DNA of 13,461 nt from Thermoplasmata archaeon (GCA_015522885.1 WALJ01000128.1:1-13461), one strand, 5' to 3'. Positions 1-6,746 are shown, numbered from the stretch's first letter. A program made the numbers and translations. The notes: generated by a model not told the origin, from the letters alone.

Positions 1-375
1 AAGATATCCGGTAAGAGAATGCTGCTTGAAGAGCGGGAGAAAGGAATAGAAGCGGTTTTCAATGAGGCAAGGAAAAAAGCTGCGGAAAGCGCGGGTTACA
101 AGGCTTATCTGGAGCGGGCTCTGAAGAAAGCAAAAGATTCGCTCGGAAGCGGAACGGTTACATGCAGGAAAAGCGATGAGATGACGGTTAAGTCGATGCT
201 TCCCCCGGATTTCGAGCTTAAGACCGCTCTCGACGAGGAAGAGTCGGGAATAGTGGTCTATTCCGCAGACGGAAAGAGGATACTTGATATGAGAATATCC
301 AGAAAGATAGAGGACATGCGTGACGAACTCAGAAAGGATGTGAGTGCCATGCTCTACGGAGGAGAGCTGCGATGA
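1..375 (+). CDS. atpE: A-type ATP synthase subunit E, 3' part
   Basis: Peripheral-stalk subunit of the archaeal A1AO ATP synthase. It pairs with subunit H to hold the catalytic head against rotation. The frame is open at the left edge, so the N-terminal coiled coil is missing; the internal ATG at 19 is not the real start. The visible 124 codons are Lys/Glu-rich helix followed by the compact C-terminal domain. The ending is typical of the family: a short strand with GIVVYSADGKRILD, then an Arg/Glu-rich helix closing with AMLYGGELR, as in other E subunits that end near xLFG. The stop overlaps the atpC start by four bases (ATGA), so the two are translationally coupled. Position directly before C-F-A-B fits the usual archaeal order E-C-F-A-B. 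Identification is from family pattern and context. Confidence 0.93.
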   Translation, partial: KISGKRMLLEEREKGIEAVFNEARKKAAESAGYKAYLERALKKAKDSLGSGTVTCRKSDEMTVKSMLPPDFELKTALDEEESGIVVYSADGKRILDMRISRKIEDMRDELRKDVSAMLYGGELR

Positions 376-1460
376 TGCTGGACCCCGCAGGTCTGGCCTT
401 AATTGTTGTCGCAGGTGTGATATTGATAGTGATAATCTTCTTTTTCTCGTATTTCAACACCCTGATGCTCATAGCGAACTTCACCTACCCGAACGCCAGA
501 ATAAAAGCGAGAGGTGTGCCTTTCATAAAGAAAAGCAGGCTTAAGAAACTCGTGGATTCCGGCACGAAAGAGGATTTCATCGAGGCTCTGAGGACTGAAG
601 GTTATTCGATATCCGCGGGGGAGACGGAGAATAGAGCGCTGGAAAATGCTGTCGAGAGGGAGATTTTCGATGCTCTGAAATCCTCTTTTGATTCCATTCC
701 AAACGGAGCCAAGCCGTTCTTCGATGCATATCTCAGAAAATACGATGCCGAAGCAGTTAAAAGAGTCATAAGAGCAAAGAAGTCCGGACGAAAGATATCT
801 TCCGATTCTTTTCTTCTTCACAGATTGGACAGAAAAGTGATCGAGGATATGATCGAAGCCTCTACCGCAGAGGATGCGAAAGCGGCGCTCCAGGGCACGG
901 AATTTCAGAGAGCCTACGAAGAGAGCGATGATTTCTCCTTTGAATTCGCTCTTGACCGGGCGGTGTTTGAAAAGATGGGCGAATCCGTATCTGCGCTGGA
1001 TGGGGATGTGTCGAAGAAGGTAAAGAGAATGCTGGGAGCGATGACGGATATCATGAATATAAAAATGGTCCTCAGAGCTAAGAATCTGGGAATCTCACCG
1101 GAAAAAGCGATGAAATCTCTGTTTGCCGAGGGAAGAGAGGCCGCGGAATGGAGGCTTAAGAACATGGCAGAGGCAGGCGATATCTCTTCCGCTATCGCCG
1201 AGCTTTCGGGAACTTCGTACGGTGAAATCCTCAAAGGAGCAGTAACAGTGGAGGATGCGGAGATAGCGCTGGATGCGGCGCTCCTCCGAATTTCCGCAAA
1301 TATGGCGATGGAAAATTCCCTTGATATAGGTCCCTCACTGTTATTCTTTACGGCCAAAGATATGGAACTAAGGAATCTGAAGGCCGTGAATCTTGCCATA
1401 GAGAACGGCATGACATGGGCCGATGTCGAAGATCTGCTCATAACGGAGGCGGACGAATGA
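372..1460 (+). CDS. atpC: A-type ATP synthase subunit C, with N-terminal membrane segment
   Basis: Subunit C (V-ATPase subunit d homologue, AC39 family) is the funnel-shaped adapter joining the central stalk to the membrane ring. The protein is 362 residues, close to the family's usual 330-390. The start is the ATG at 372, overlapping the atpE stop; GGAGGAG lies 7 bases upstream. Residues about 7-30 form a strongly hydrophobic helix (LALIVVAGVILIVIIFFF) followed by YPNARIKARG, where most soluble C subunits begin. The rest is helical with internally repeated domains, as expected for the family. From memory, some archaeal C subunits also have a hydrophobic N-terminal extension, so this may be lineage-typical; it would tether C directly to the membrane. 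The stop overlaps atpF by four bases. Confidence 0.92.
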   Translation: MMLDPAGLALIVVAGVILIVIIFFFSYFNTLMLIANFTYPNARIKARGVPFIKKSRLKKLVDSGTKEDFIEALRTEGYSISAGETENRALENAVEREIFDALKSSFDSIPNGAKPFFDAYLRKYDAEAVKRVIRAKKSGRKISSDSFLLHRLDRKVIEDMIEASTAEDAKAALQGTEFQRAYEESDDFSFEFALDRAVFEKMGESVSALDGDVSKKVKRMLGAMTDIMNIKMVLRAKNLGISPEKAMKSLFAEGREAAEWRLKNMAEAGDISSAIAELSGTSYGEILKGAVTVEDAEIALDAALLRISANMAMENSLDIGPSLLFFTAKDMELRNLKAVNLAIENGMTWADVEDLLITEADE

Positions 1461-1771
1461 GGATGGCCGTGATATCTGACAATGAAACAGTAAGGGCTTT
1501 CATGCTGGCAGGAGTGAAGGAAGCTCATGTGTGCGGAGACAGGTTCGAGACCGAAAAGGCATTGAAGAAGATATTCAACACACCCGATATAGTCGTGCTT
1601 TTCATAAGCTCGGACCTCGCAAGGGATGTAAGAGATATCATAGAGCGCAGAAGGAAAGCAGGGGAATTTTACCCCATAGTGGTGGAGATTCCGCCGAAAT
1701 CCGGAAAGATGGAAGAAGATGCCATAAGAATGATAGTCAAAAGAGCGGTAGGCGTTGATATGGAGAAATAG
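1457..1771 (+). CDS. atpF: A-type ATP synthase subunit F
   Basis: Subunit F is a small central-stalk protein that binds subunit D and influences catalysis in A1AO ATP synthases. The protein is 104 residues, as usual for the family (about 100). It begins with a Rossmann-like strand (MAVISDNETVRAFMLAGV), then IVVLFISSDLARDVRDIIE and YPIVVEIPP, the characteristic F-subunit strand-helix pattern. The frame is open further upstream to 1415, but the ATG at 1457 is preferred: it overlaps the atpC stop as ATGA and has GGAGG 7 bases upstream. A second ATG at 1463 is possible. It is followed after 12 bases by atpA, and lies within the single polycistronic ATPase operon. Confidence 0.92.
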   Translation: MRMAVISDNETVRAFMLAGVKEAHVCGDRFETEKALKKIFNTPDIVVLFISSDLARDVRDIIERRRKAGEFYPIVVEIPPKSGKMEEDAIRMIVKRAVGVDMEK

Positions 1772-1783
1772 GAGTGTGCATAA

Positions 1784-3559
1784 ATGGAATTTGAAGATGG
1801 AATAATAACAAGAGTGGCCGGCCCCGTAGTCGAAGCGAGGAACATGAAAGGAGCCGAAGTGTATGAAGTGGTACATGTAGGTGACGAAGGGCTCATAGGC
1901 GAGATAATAGGACTCAAAGAGGATATGGCGACGATTCAGGTCTACGAGGAGACAAGCGGCATAGGGCCAGGAGAAGTGGTCAAAAGAAGCGGCGCTCCTC
2001 TTTCGCTGATACTCGGACCGGGGCTCATAGGCCAGATATACGACGGGATACAGAGACCCCTACCTACGATCATGGAGAAATCGGGAGATTTCATATCGAG
2101 AGGGGTAACCGCAGACCCCATAGACTTCGATAAAAAATGGCATTTCGTACCCGTGGTCGAAAAGGGAAAAAAGCTCGTGGGCGGAGATATCATAGGAACC
2201 GTGCAGGAGGGGGCAGTTGTCGAGCACAGGATAATGATACCTCCGGGAATCTCGGGAGAGATGGATGAGATAGTGTCCGAGGGCGATTATACCCTTAAAG
2301 ATGCGGTTGCAAAACTTAAGACAGCGGACGGCCTCAAAGATGTTTTCATGTACCAGAAATGGCCTGTCAGGCATGCAAGGCCGGTTAAAAAGAAGCTTGC
2401 TCCGGGAGAGCCTCTGGTCACGGGTCAGAGGATTTTAGATACTTTCTTCCCAATGGCAAAAGGAGGTACGGCTGCAATTCCCGGAGGTTTCGGGACAGGA
2501 AAGACCGTTACCCAGCACCAGCTTGCGAAATGGGCGGATGCCGAGATAGTCGTATATGTGGGGTGTGGTGAAAGGGGAAACGAGATGACCGATGTTCTCA
2601 GGGAATTCCCGGAACTCGTCGACCCGAAGACAGGAAAGCCTCTGATGAATCGGACCATTTTGCTTGCCAATACATCCAACATGCCGGTTGCTGCAAGAGA
2701 AGCCAGTGTTTACACCGGAATCACACTCGCCGAATACTACAGAGACATGGGATATAATGTCGCTCTTATGGCCGATTCCACATCAAGATGGGCCGAGGCC
2801 ATGAGGGAGATATCCGGAAGGCTGGAAGAGATGCCGGGAGAAGAGGGTTACCCAGCATATCTGGCTTCGAAACTCGCGGCTTTCTATGAGAGAGCCGGAA
2901 AGGCGGTTCTGGAAGGCACCGAGGAAAAGGTCGCATCCATCTCGGTCATCGGCGCAGTCAGTCCCCCTGGTGGAGACCTCTCGGAACCTGTCACTCAGAA
3001 CACGCTGAGAATAGTCAAGGTCTTCTGGGCGCTGGATACCGCTCTTAAAGAAAGAAGGCACTTCCCTTCGATAAACTGGCTGAGATCATATTCGCTCTAT
3101 CTCGATGCGGTCAAGTCATGGTGGCAGAAGGAAGTCGGCGAGGATTGGTTCGAGCTGAGGAACAAAGCCATGGGACTTCTTCAGAAAGAGGCGGAACTGC
3201 AGGAAATCGTGCAGCTGGTCGGTCCCGATGCTCTGCCACCTGCCGAACAGGCCACTCTGGAGGCTGCGAGGGTCATAAGAGAGGACTTCCTTCAACAGGA
3301 TGCTTTCCATGAGATAGACACATACTGCCCGCCAAAAAAGCAGTACATGATGCTCAAGATAATGCTGGAATTCCGCGACCTGATAATGGGTGCCGTGAGA
3401 AAAGGCGTGGAGATAGGAAAGATAAAGAAATTGAAGTGCAAAGGAGACCTGTCCCAGATGGCGAAGATTTCCAATGAGACATACGAAAAGGAGTTCACCG
3501 AAATGAGCGTCAGGATGAGGGATGAAATAGGAAAACTCGTCAAGGGGGTCGAGCAATGA
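1784..3559 (+). CDS. atpA: A-type ATP synthase catalytic subunit A
   Basis: Catalytic nucleotide-binding subunit of the A1 head; it makes or hydrolyses ATP. It has 591 residues, normal for an intein-free A subunit. The order is an N-terminal beta barrel (MEFEDGIITRVAGPVVEA), the A-specific bulge domain (about 115-190), the nucleotide-binding domain with the P-loop at 234-241, GCGERGNE with the catalytic Glu, Walker B around ALMADSTSRWAEA, and a helical C-terminus. The P-loop reads GGFGTGKT instead of the usual archaeal GPFGSGKT; the essential Lys240 and Thr241 are kept. Thermoplasma A subunits carry an intein in this region; none is present here. The start at 1784 follows a GGAGTG 7 bases upstream. 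The stop overlaps the atpB start by four bases. Confidence 0.98.
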   Translation: MEFEDGIITRVAGPVVEARNMKGAEVYEVVHVGDEGLIGEIIGLKEDMATIQVYEETSGIGPGEVVKRSGAPLSLILGPGLIGQIYDGIQRPLPTIMEKSGDFISRGVTADPIDFDKKWHFVPVVEKGKKLVGGDIIGTVQEGAVVEHRIMIPPGISGEMDEIVSEGDYTLKDAVAKLKTADGLKDVFMYQKWPVRHARPVKKKLAPGEPLVTGQRILDTFFPMAKGGTAAIPGGFGTGKTVTQHQLAKWADAEIVVYVGCGERGNEMTDVLREFPELVDPKTGKPLMNRTILLANTSNMPVAAREASVYTGITLAEYYRDMGYNVALMADSTSRWAEAMREISGRLEEMPGEEGYPAYLASKLAAFYERAGKAVLEGTEEKVASISVIGAVSPPGGDLSEPVTQNTLRIVKVFWALDTALKERRHFPSINWLRSYSLYLDAVKSWWQKEVGEDWFELRNKAMGLLQKEAELQEIVQLVGPDALPPAEQATLEAARVIREDFLQQDAFHEIDTYCPPKKQYMMLKIMLEFRDLIMGAVRKGVEIGKIKKLKCKGDLSQMAKISNETYEKEFTEMSVRMRDEIGKLVKGVEQ

Positions 3560-4947
3560 GAGATGTGAACAAGGATATGGAGTACAGGACAGTCAGAGAG
3601 ATAAGCGGTCCGCTCGTTGTCGTCGAAGGTGTTCATGGAGTCGCATACGGAGAGGTCGTGAAGATAAAGGGAGGAGACGGCAGGGAAAGGCTCGGGCAGG
3701 TCTTGGAAGCAAGAAAGGAACTGGCGATACTTCAGGTCTTCGAGGGCACAAACGGGCTCGACACGAAGAACACAAGCGTAAGGTTCACGGGAGAGACCAT
3801 GCAGATAGGACTTTCCACGGAGATGCTTGGAAGGGTCTTTGACGGCTCGGGAAGGCCGATAGACGGAGGTCCGGAGATAATACCCGACATACGAAGAGAT
3901 ATAAACGGCGCTCCTATCAATCCCTCCGCGAGGGAGTTTCCGAAAGAGTTCATTCAGACAGGGGTATCCACGATAGACGGGATGAACACACTTGTCAGAG
4001 GTCAGAAGCTTCCGATATTTTCCGCATCCGGATTGCCGCATAACGAGCTGGCGGCCCAGATAGCCAGACAGGCGAAGGTTCTCGGGCAGAAAGAGGAGTT
4101 TGCAGTGGTATTCGTGGCCATGGGAATAACATCCGAGGAAGCCAACTTCTTCAGAAGGGACTTCGAAAGAACAGGCGCTCTGGAAAGGTCGGTACTCTTC
4201 CTGAACCTTGCAGATGACCCTGCTATCGAGAGAATAATCATACCGAGAATGGGCCTGACAACTGCCGAATATCTTGCGTTCGATAAGGGCATGCATGTGC
4301 TTGTGATACTGACGGATATGACGAATTACTGCGAGGCGCTCAGAGAAATAGCCGCCGCAAGGGAAGAGGTCCCCGGAAGAAGAGGATATCCCGGATACAT
4401 GTACACGGACCTTGCGAACATCTATGAGAGGGCGGGAAGGATACACGGTAAACAGGGGACGATAACACAGATACCCATACTTACCATGCCTGACGACGAT
4501 ATGACGCATCCGATACCGGACCTTACAGGCTATATCACGGAAGGACAGATAGTGCTTTCGAGAGAACTGCACAGGAAGGGCATATATCCGCCGGTTACGG
4601 TGGGTGCCTGCCTATCAAGGCTGATGCAGCACGGAATCGGTAAGGAAAGGACAAGGGAGGACCACGCGGATGTTGCGAACCAGCTTTATGCCGCATATGC
4701 CGAGGGAAACGACCTGAGAAACCTAGTTGCTGTTGTAGGAGAGGAGGCTCTAACTGAGAGGGACAAGAAATTCCTGAAGTTCTCCGATATCTTCGAGAGA
4801 AGGTTCGTTGCGCAGGGAAAGGACGAGGACAGGAGCATAGATGACACCCTGAACCTCGCATGGGAACTTCTATCAACGCTTCCGAGAGAGGAGCTGAAAA
4901 GGATAAGGAAGGAATGGATGGAAAAGTACTATCCGAAGAAGGGATAA
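3556..4947 (+). CDS. atpB: A-type ATP synthase regulatory subunit B
   Basis: Non-catalytic B subunit alternating with A in the A1 hexamer. It has 463 residues, the usual length. It starts with the beta barrel (EYRTVREISGPLVVVEGV) and lacks a functional Walker A: the corresponding segment around residues 154-165 is FSASGLPHNELA, typical of B subunits. Later motifs include FVAMGITSEEANFF, GYPGYMYTDLANIYERAGR and PDLTGYITEGQI. The ATG at 3556 overlaps the atpA stop and has a purine-rich AGGGGGT upstream; a second ATG seven codons in is possible. The C-terminus ends WMEKYYPKKG. This 3' end is duplicated at 6423-6460, on the far side of the AbiE genes. The usual next gene, atpD, is not downstream. 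Confidence 0.98.
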   Translation: MRDVNKDMEYRTVREISGPLVVVEGVHGVAYGEVVKIKGGDGRERLGQVLEARKELAILQVFEGTNGLDTKNTSVRFTGETMQIGLSTEMLGRVFDGSGRPIDGGPEIIPDIRRDINGAPINPSAREFPKEFIQTGVSTIDGMNTLVRGQKLPIFSASGLPHNELAAQIARQAKVLGQKEEFAVVFVAMGITSEEANFFRRDFERTGALERSVLFLNLADDPAIERIIIPRMGLTTAEYLAFDKGMHVLVILTDMTNYCEALREIAAAREEVPGRRGYPGYMYTDLANIYERAGRIHGKQGTITQIPILTMPDDDMTHPIPDLTGYITEGQIVLSRELHRKGIYPPVTVGACLSRLMQHGIGKERTREDHADVANQLYAAYAEGNDLRNLVAVVGEEALTERDKKFLKFSDIFERRFVAQGKDEDRSIDDTLNLAWELLSTLPREELKRIRKEWMEKYYPKKG

Positions 4948-4948
4948 A
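4927..4948 (+). repeat. Direct repeat, left copy (atpB 3' end)
   Basis: Last six sense codons and stop of atpB plus one A. It is identical over 22 bases to 6439-6460. Similarity extends upstream to 4912 with two mismatches and one single-base gap (35 matching bases in total). Confidence 0.85.
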
Positions 4949-4952
4949 AGAA

Positions 4953-5552
4953 TCAGAGAACGAACTTTTCGACCATTCTTCTCATTTTTTCCCCGAATTC
5001 TTCCGAATATCTCTCCACTTTCTCCGTATCGAACTCTTCCAGATACATATCTTCCAGCATTGAATTCAGCTCGTATTCGTCCATCTCTTTGTTCTTGAGG
5101 TGTCGAATATATATCATATCCAGAAGAGCCTTCTCAGGCTCAGCTATCAGTATGCCCCTCTCTTCGAGATACCCGAAAAAGAGTCTCCTGCTTATCTGGT
5201 GATATTCGAAGTTCCACTGCCCTCTTCCATAGGTATAAGGCTGTTTGAGAGTTATCAGAGTTAGGGTGTAAGAGCTCTGGGAAAGTATGTTCTTCATAGA
5301 TAGGGCGTATTCCATGGATATGTAGGACGGCCTTCTCAGAACCATTCCTATCTCTTCAGGGGAAGGGGGATAGAAAGGGTTCACATACCAGCCTCTGGCC
5401 ACCCTCTCCAGAGTACCGGATTTGACCAGGCGATGCAGTTCGACCCATAGCACGCTCTTTTCTCTTTCCGTAAGCTGTGCAATGTCATTTATTGAAAATA
5501 TTCTCTTCTCTGAATGCTCCTTAAATAAGTTCGTCCATTCATTCAACCTCAT
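4953..5552 (-). CDS. abiEi: AbiEi-type antitoxin / autorepressor
   Basis: Antitoxin of the AbiE toxin-antitoxin family. In studied bacterial systems AbiEi represses its own promoter and neutralises AbiEii without binding it (type IV). The protein is 199 residues. Residues about 1-60 form a winged-helix-like domain (FSINDIAQLTEREKSVLWVELHRLVKSGTLERVARGWYVNP). The rest is the AbiEi C-terminal domain, with PSYISMEYALSM, the strand YTLTLITLKQPYTYGR and IAEPEKALLDMIYI. The ATG at 5552 is chosen over a TTG at 5570 because AGGAGG lies 7 bases upstream of it. The start overlaps the 3' end of the toxin gene by 14 bases, so translation is coupled. The antitoxin gene is second in the operon, the reverse of the usual abiEi-abiEii order. 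Its stop is 5 bases from that of convergent atpB. Confidence 0.85.
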   Translation of the reverse strand: MRLNEWTNLFKEHSEKRIFSINDIAQLTEREKSVLWVELHRLVKSGTLERVARGWYVNPFYPPSPEEIGMVLRRPSYISMEYALSMKNILSQSSYTLTLITLKQPYTYGRGQWNFEYHQISRRLFFGYLEERGILIAEPEKALLDMIYIRHLKNKEMDEYELNSMLEDMYLEEFDTEKVERYSEEFGEKMRRMVEKFVL

Positions 5553-6351
5553 CCTCAATCCTCCTGACAAATATCTCCAGCAGAGATATCACCGTACTTA
5601 TGACCTCCTCCAGAGAACCCTTTATCTGCAGATAATGAGAAGGCGGGAGAAAGCGGGCAAGTTCCTTTTTAAGTGCGGGAATTCCTCTTTTTTCCAGCCT
5701 TTTCCGGGCTTCATCCATTTTTTTGGCGATATCTTCTTCCCCATAGTCCCTGCCCTTCTTTACGATAAGTTCCGCAGGCGCCTCGATTCCCAGCTTGTGA
5801 AGATAGTGGATGTCCCAGATATCCCTGCCCTTCAGATATCTTCTGAGAGAAATGGCGATAAGCTTATCGGCAAGCATCTCTTCCCTATCCTCGACCCTCA
5901 CAACCGGGTTCAGAGGAGGATATTCCATTATGAGAGGGGAATTGAGGTAGGAGGGTACACGAAAGAGTTCTATGTTTATGACCAATCTCTGAGCCAGCTC
6001 TTCGGAACGTGTCTTAAGAAGCATCCTGCACATACCGTTTCCTTTCTTCTGGACATATACATCTACTTCTGGAATGTAGTGGAAATCAAGAGATAACTGT
6101 CTCTCTATGTCCTCTTTTATGGCATGAAGTTCGAAATCCTCTCCTTCTCTGAGGACAAAATCAAGGTCTTCGGAGAATCTGGGATTGCCGTAGAACAATC
6201 TCGATGCCGTTCCACCCTGAAATATCAGATACCTGAATGCTCCGAGAAGACTCATGGATGCCAGAATTCCTTTCTGCACTTCTTCACGGAGGACCATCTG
6301 AGGGGAGACCCCGATTCTTCCGGCTTTTCTCTCTATTTCATTCCATTCCAT
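5539..6351 (-). CDS. abiEii: AbiEii-type nucleotidyltransferase toxin
   Basis: Toxin of the AbiE family, a DNA polymerase beta-type nucleotidyltransferase. Characterised bacterial homologues are GTP-binding or tRNA-modifying toxins linked to phage abortive infection. The protein is 270 residues. All signature motifs are present: GGTASR at 46-51, RFSEDLDF at 58-65 with the metal-binding Asp62 and Asp64, Lys163 in LADKLIA, and RDIWD at 176-180. It therefore looks catalytically intact. The ATG at 6351 follows GTGAT by three bases, a match to the 3' part of a Shine-Dalgarno sequence. It is the first gene of the pair, transcribed from a TATA box at 6393-6401 with a palindrome between promoter and start. 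The substrate here cannot be told from sequence. Confidence 0.88.
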   Translation of the reverse strand: MEWNEIERKAGRIGVSPQMVLREEVQKGILASMSLLGAFRYLIFQGGTASRLFYGNPRFSEDLDFVLREGEDFELHAIKEDIERQLSLDFHYIPEVDVYVQKKGNGMCRMLLKTRSEELAQRLVINIELFRVPSYLNSPLIMEYPPLNPVVRVEDREEMLADKLIAISLRRYLKGRDIWDIHYLHKLGIEAPAELIVKKGRDYGEEDIAKKMDEARKRLEKRGIPALKKELARFLPPSHYLQIKGSLEEVISTVISLLEIFVRRIEDEVE

Positions 6352-6366
6352 AGTATCACATCACTT

Positions 6367-6386
6367 ACTTAACAAAACTGTTAAGT
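6367..6386. promoter_or_regulatory. Palindromic operator for the AbiE operon
   Basis: Perfect inverted repeat with 8-base arms ACTTAACA and TGTTAAGT separated by AAAC. It lies between the abiEii TATA box and the start codon and covers the position where transcription should begin (about 6372). Binding here would block initiation. AbiEi proteins are known to bind inverted repeats in their own promoters, so this is the likely autoregulatory site; only one palindrome is seen. Confidence 0.6.
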
Positions 6387-6392
6387 TTCTTT

Positions 6393-6401
6393 AGTATATA
6401 A
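6393..6401 (-). promoter_or_regulatory. AbiE operon promoter (TATA box)
   Basis: On the minus strand the sequence AAGGAAAATCTTATATACT has an A-rich BRE-like element followed by TTATATACT. The expected start of transcription is about 25 bases downstream, near 6372, giving a leader of roughly 20 bases before abiEii. Confidence 0.5.
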
Positions 6402-6422
6402 GATTTTCCTTTAAGAATCTCC

Positions 6423-6460
6423 GAATGGGATGGAGAACTACTATCCGAAGAAGGGATAAA
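6423..6460 (+). repeat. Direct repeat, right copy (orphan atpB 3' end)
   Basis: Orphan copy of the atpB terminus. Read in the atpB frame it encodes MENYYPKKG and a stop, against MEKYYPKKG in the gene. The last 22 bases (6439-6460) are identical to 4927-4948. The part upstream of the identical core has diverged slightly (GAA to GAG, AAG to AAC, one extra G). That fits either an element-borne copy from a relative's atpB or drift after duplication. Confidence 0.85.
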
Positions 6461-6473
6461 TCTTTCTCTTTTT
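6461..6473 (+). terminator. T-rich tract, probable original atpB terminator
   Basis: TCTTTCTCTTTTT follows directly after the orphan atpB end. Archaeal RNA polymerase terminates at T-rich tracts without needing a hairpin. After intact atpB there is no such tract, so the terminator appears to have been moved 1.5 kb away from the gene. Confidence 0.5.
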
Positions 6474-6536
6474 AATAAAACAGAGATTTCCTAAAATTCT
6501 TATATGCCGTTTGCTTTCGGGGTAGCAGGTGATACG

Positions 6537-6641
6537 ATGGATGTCAATAGTGTAAAAAAGGAAATAATGGAAAAACTGGGAGATGAGCGCAATTCCATAG
6601 GTGAAAGCAATCCATCGAACATTAAGGGTGGAGATTCCTAA
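6537..6641 (+). CDS. Small hypothetical ORF, 34 aa, possibly a truncated gene
   Basis: Encodes 34 residues (MDVNSVKKEIMEKLGDERNS at the start), not recognised. In its favour are AGGTGAT three bases before the ATG, the same leader type as the FKBP and abiEii genes, and a TATA-like CTTATATG about 30 bases upstream. The charged helical N-terminus is followed by a low-complexity end. A second reading frame picks up at a GTG at 6601 and runs to a stop at 6712-6714 (37 codons beginning VKAIHRTLRVEIPKE). The pair could be one gene broken by a frameshift. It is convergent with nadE. Low confidence that it is a functional gene. Confidence 0.3.
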   Translation: MDVNSVKKEIMEKLGDERNSIGESNPSNIKGGDS

Positions 6642-6712
6642 AGAGAAAGCACAGCCGGCGCCTTCTTTGGGTTTTCTATGGATTCCGGTCGCCTGTCTTT
6701 TGCGGTATCTCT

Positions 6713-6735
6713 AAGATAAAGAAAGATAAGAGAGA
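6713..6735 (-). terminator. Pyrimidine-rich tract after nadE
   Basis: Immediately beyond the nadE stop, the minus strand is T/C-rich (TTCTCTCTTATCTTTCTTTA). This is compatible with archaeal T-tract termination. No hairpin is evident. Confidence 0.35.
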
Positions 6736-6746
6736 ATGTGTGATAT

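Larger units (their letters stand above)
4927..6460. mobile_element. Putative integrated AbiE cassette flanked by duplicated atpB 3' end
   Basis: A 1.5 kb segment holds only the two AbiE genes, their promoter and an operator. It is bounded by perfect 22-base direct repeats that are the last codons and stop of atpB (4927-4948 and 6439-6460). The left copy is part of intact atpB; the right copy stands alone and is followed by a T-rich stretch suited to terminate atpB. This resembles site-specific integration at a gene 3' end that restores the gene, as for tRNA-targeting elements. No integrase or transposase is visible, so the mechanism is unknown. A segmental duplication or homologous recombination with a related atpB is an alternative. 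Confidence 0.6.

Noticed and set aside
914..1876. Minus-strand open frame of 320 codons across atpC/atpF/atpA
   Set aside because: It is fully antisense to three overlapping ATPase genes; its composition is Ser/Ile/His-rich with no recognisable domain.
2470..2520. Intein in atpA, as in Thermoplasma
   Set aside because: The reading frame passes through the P-loop without interruption and the protein has normal length.
3292..4572. Minus-strand open frame of 426 codons across atpA/atpB
   Set aside because: It is antisense to two conserved ATPase genes, has His/Tyr/Arg-rich composition typical of shadow frames, and resembles no family.
5422..6096. Plus-strand open frame of 224 codons inside the AbiE genes
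   Set aside because: It is antisense to two genes with complete family motifs; no start signal or promoter.
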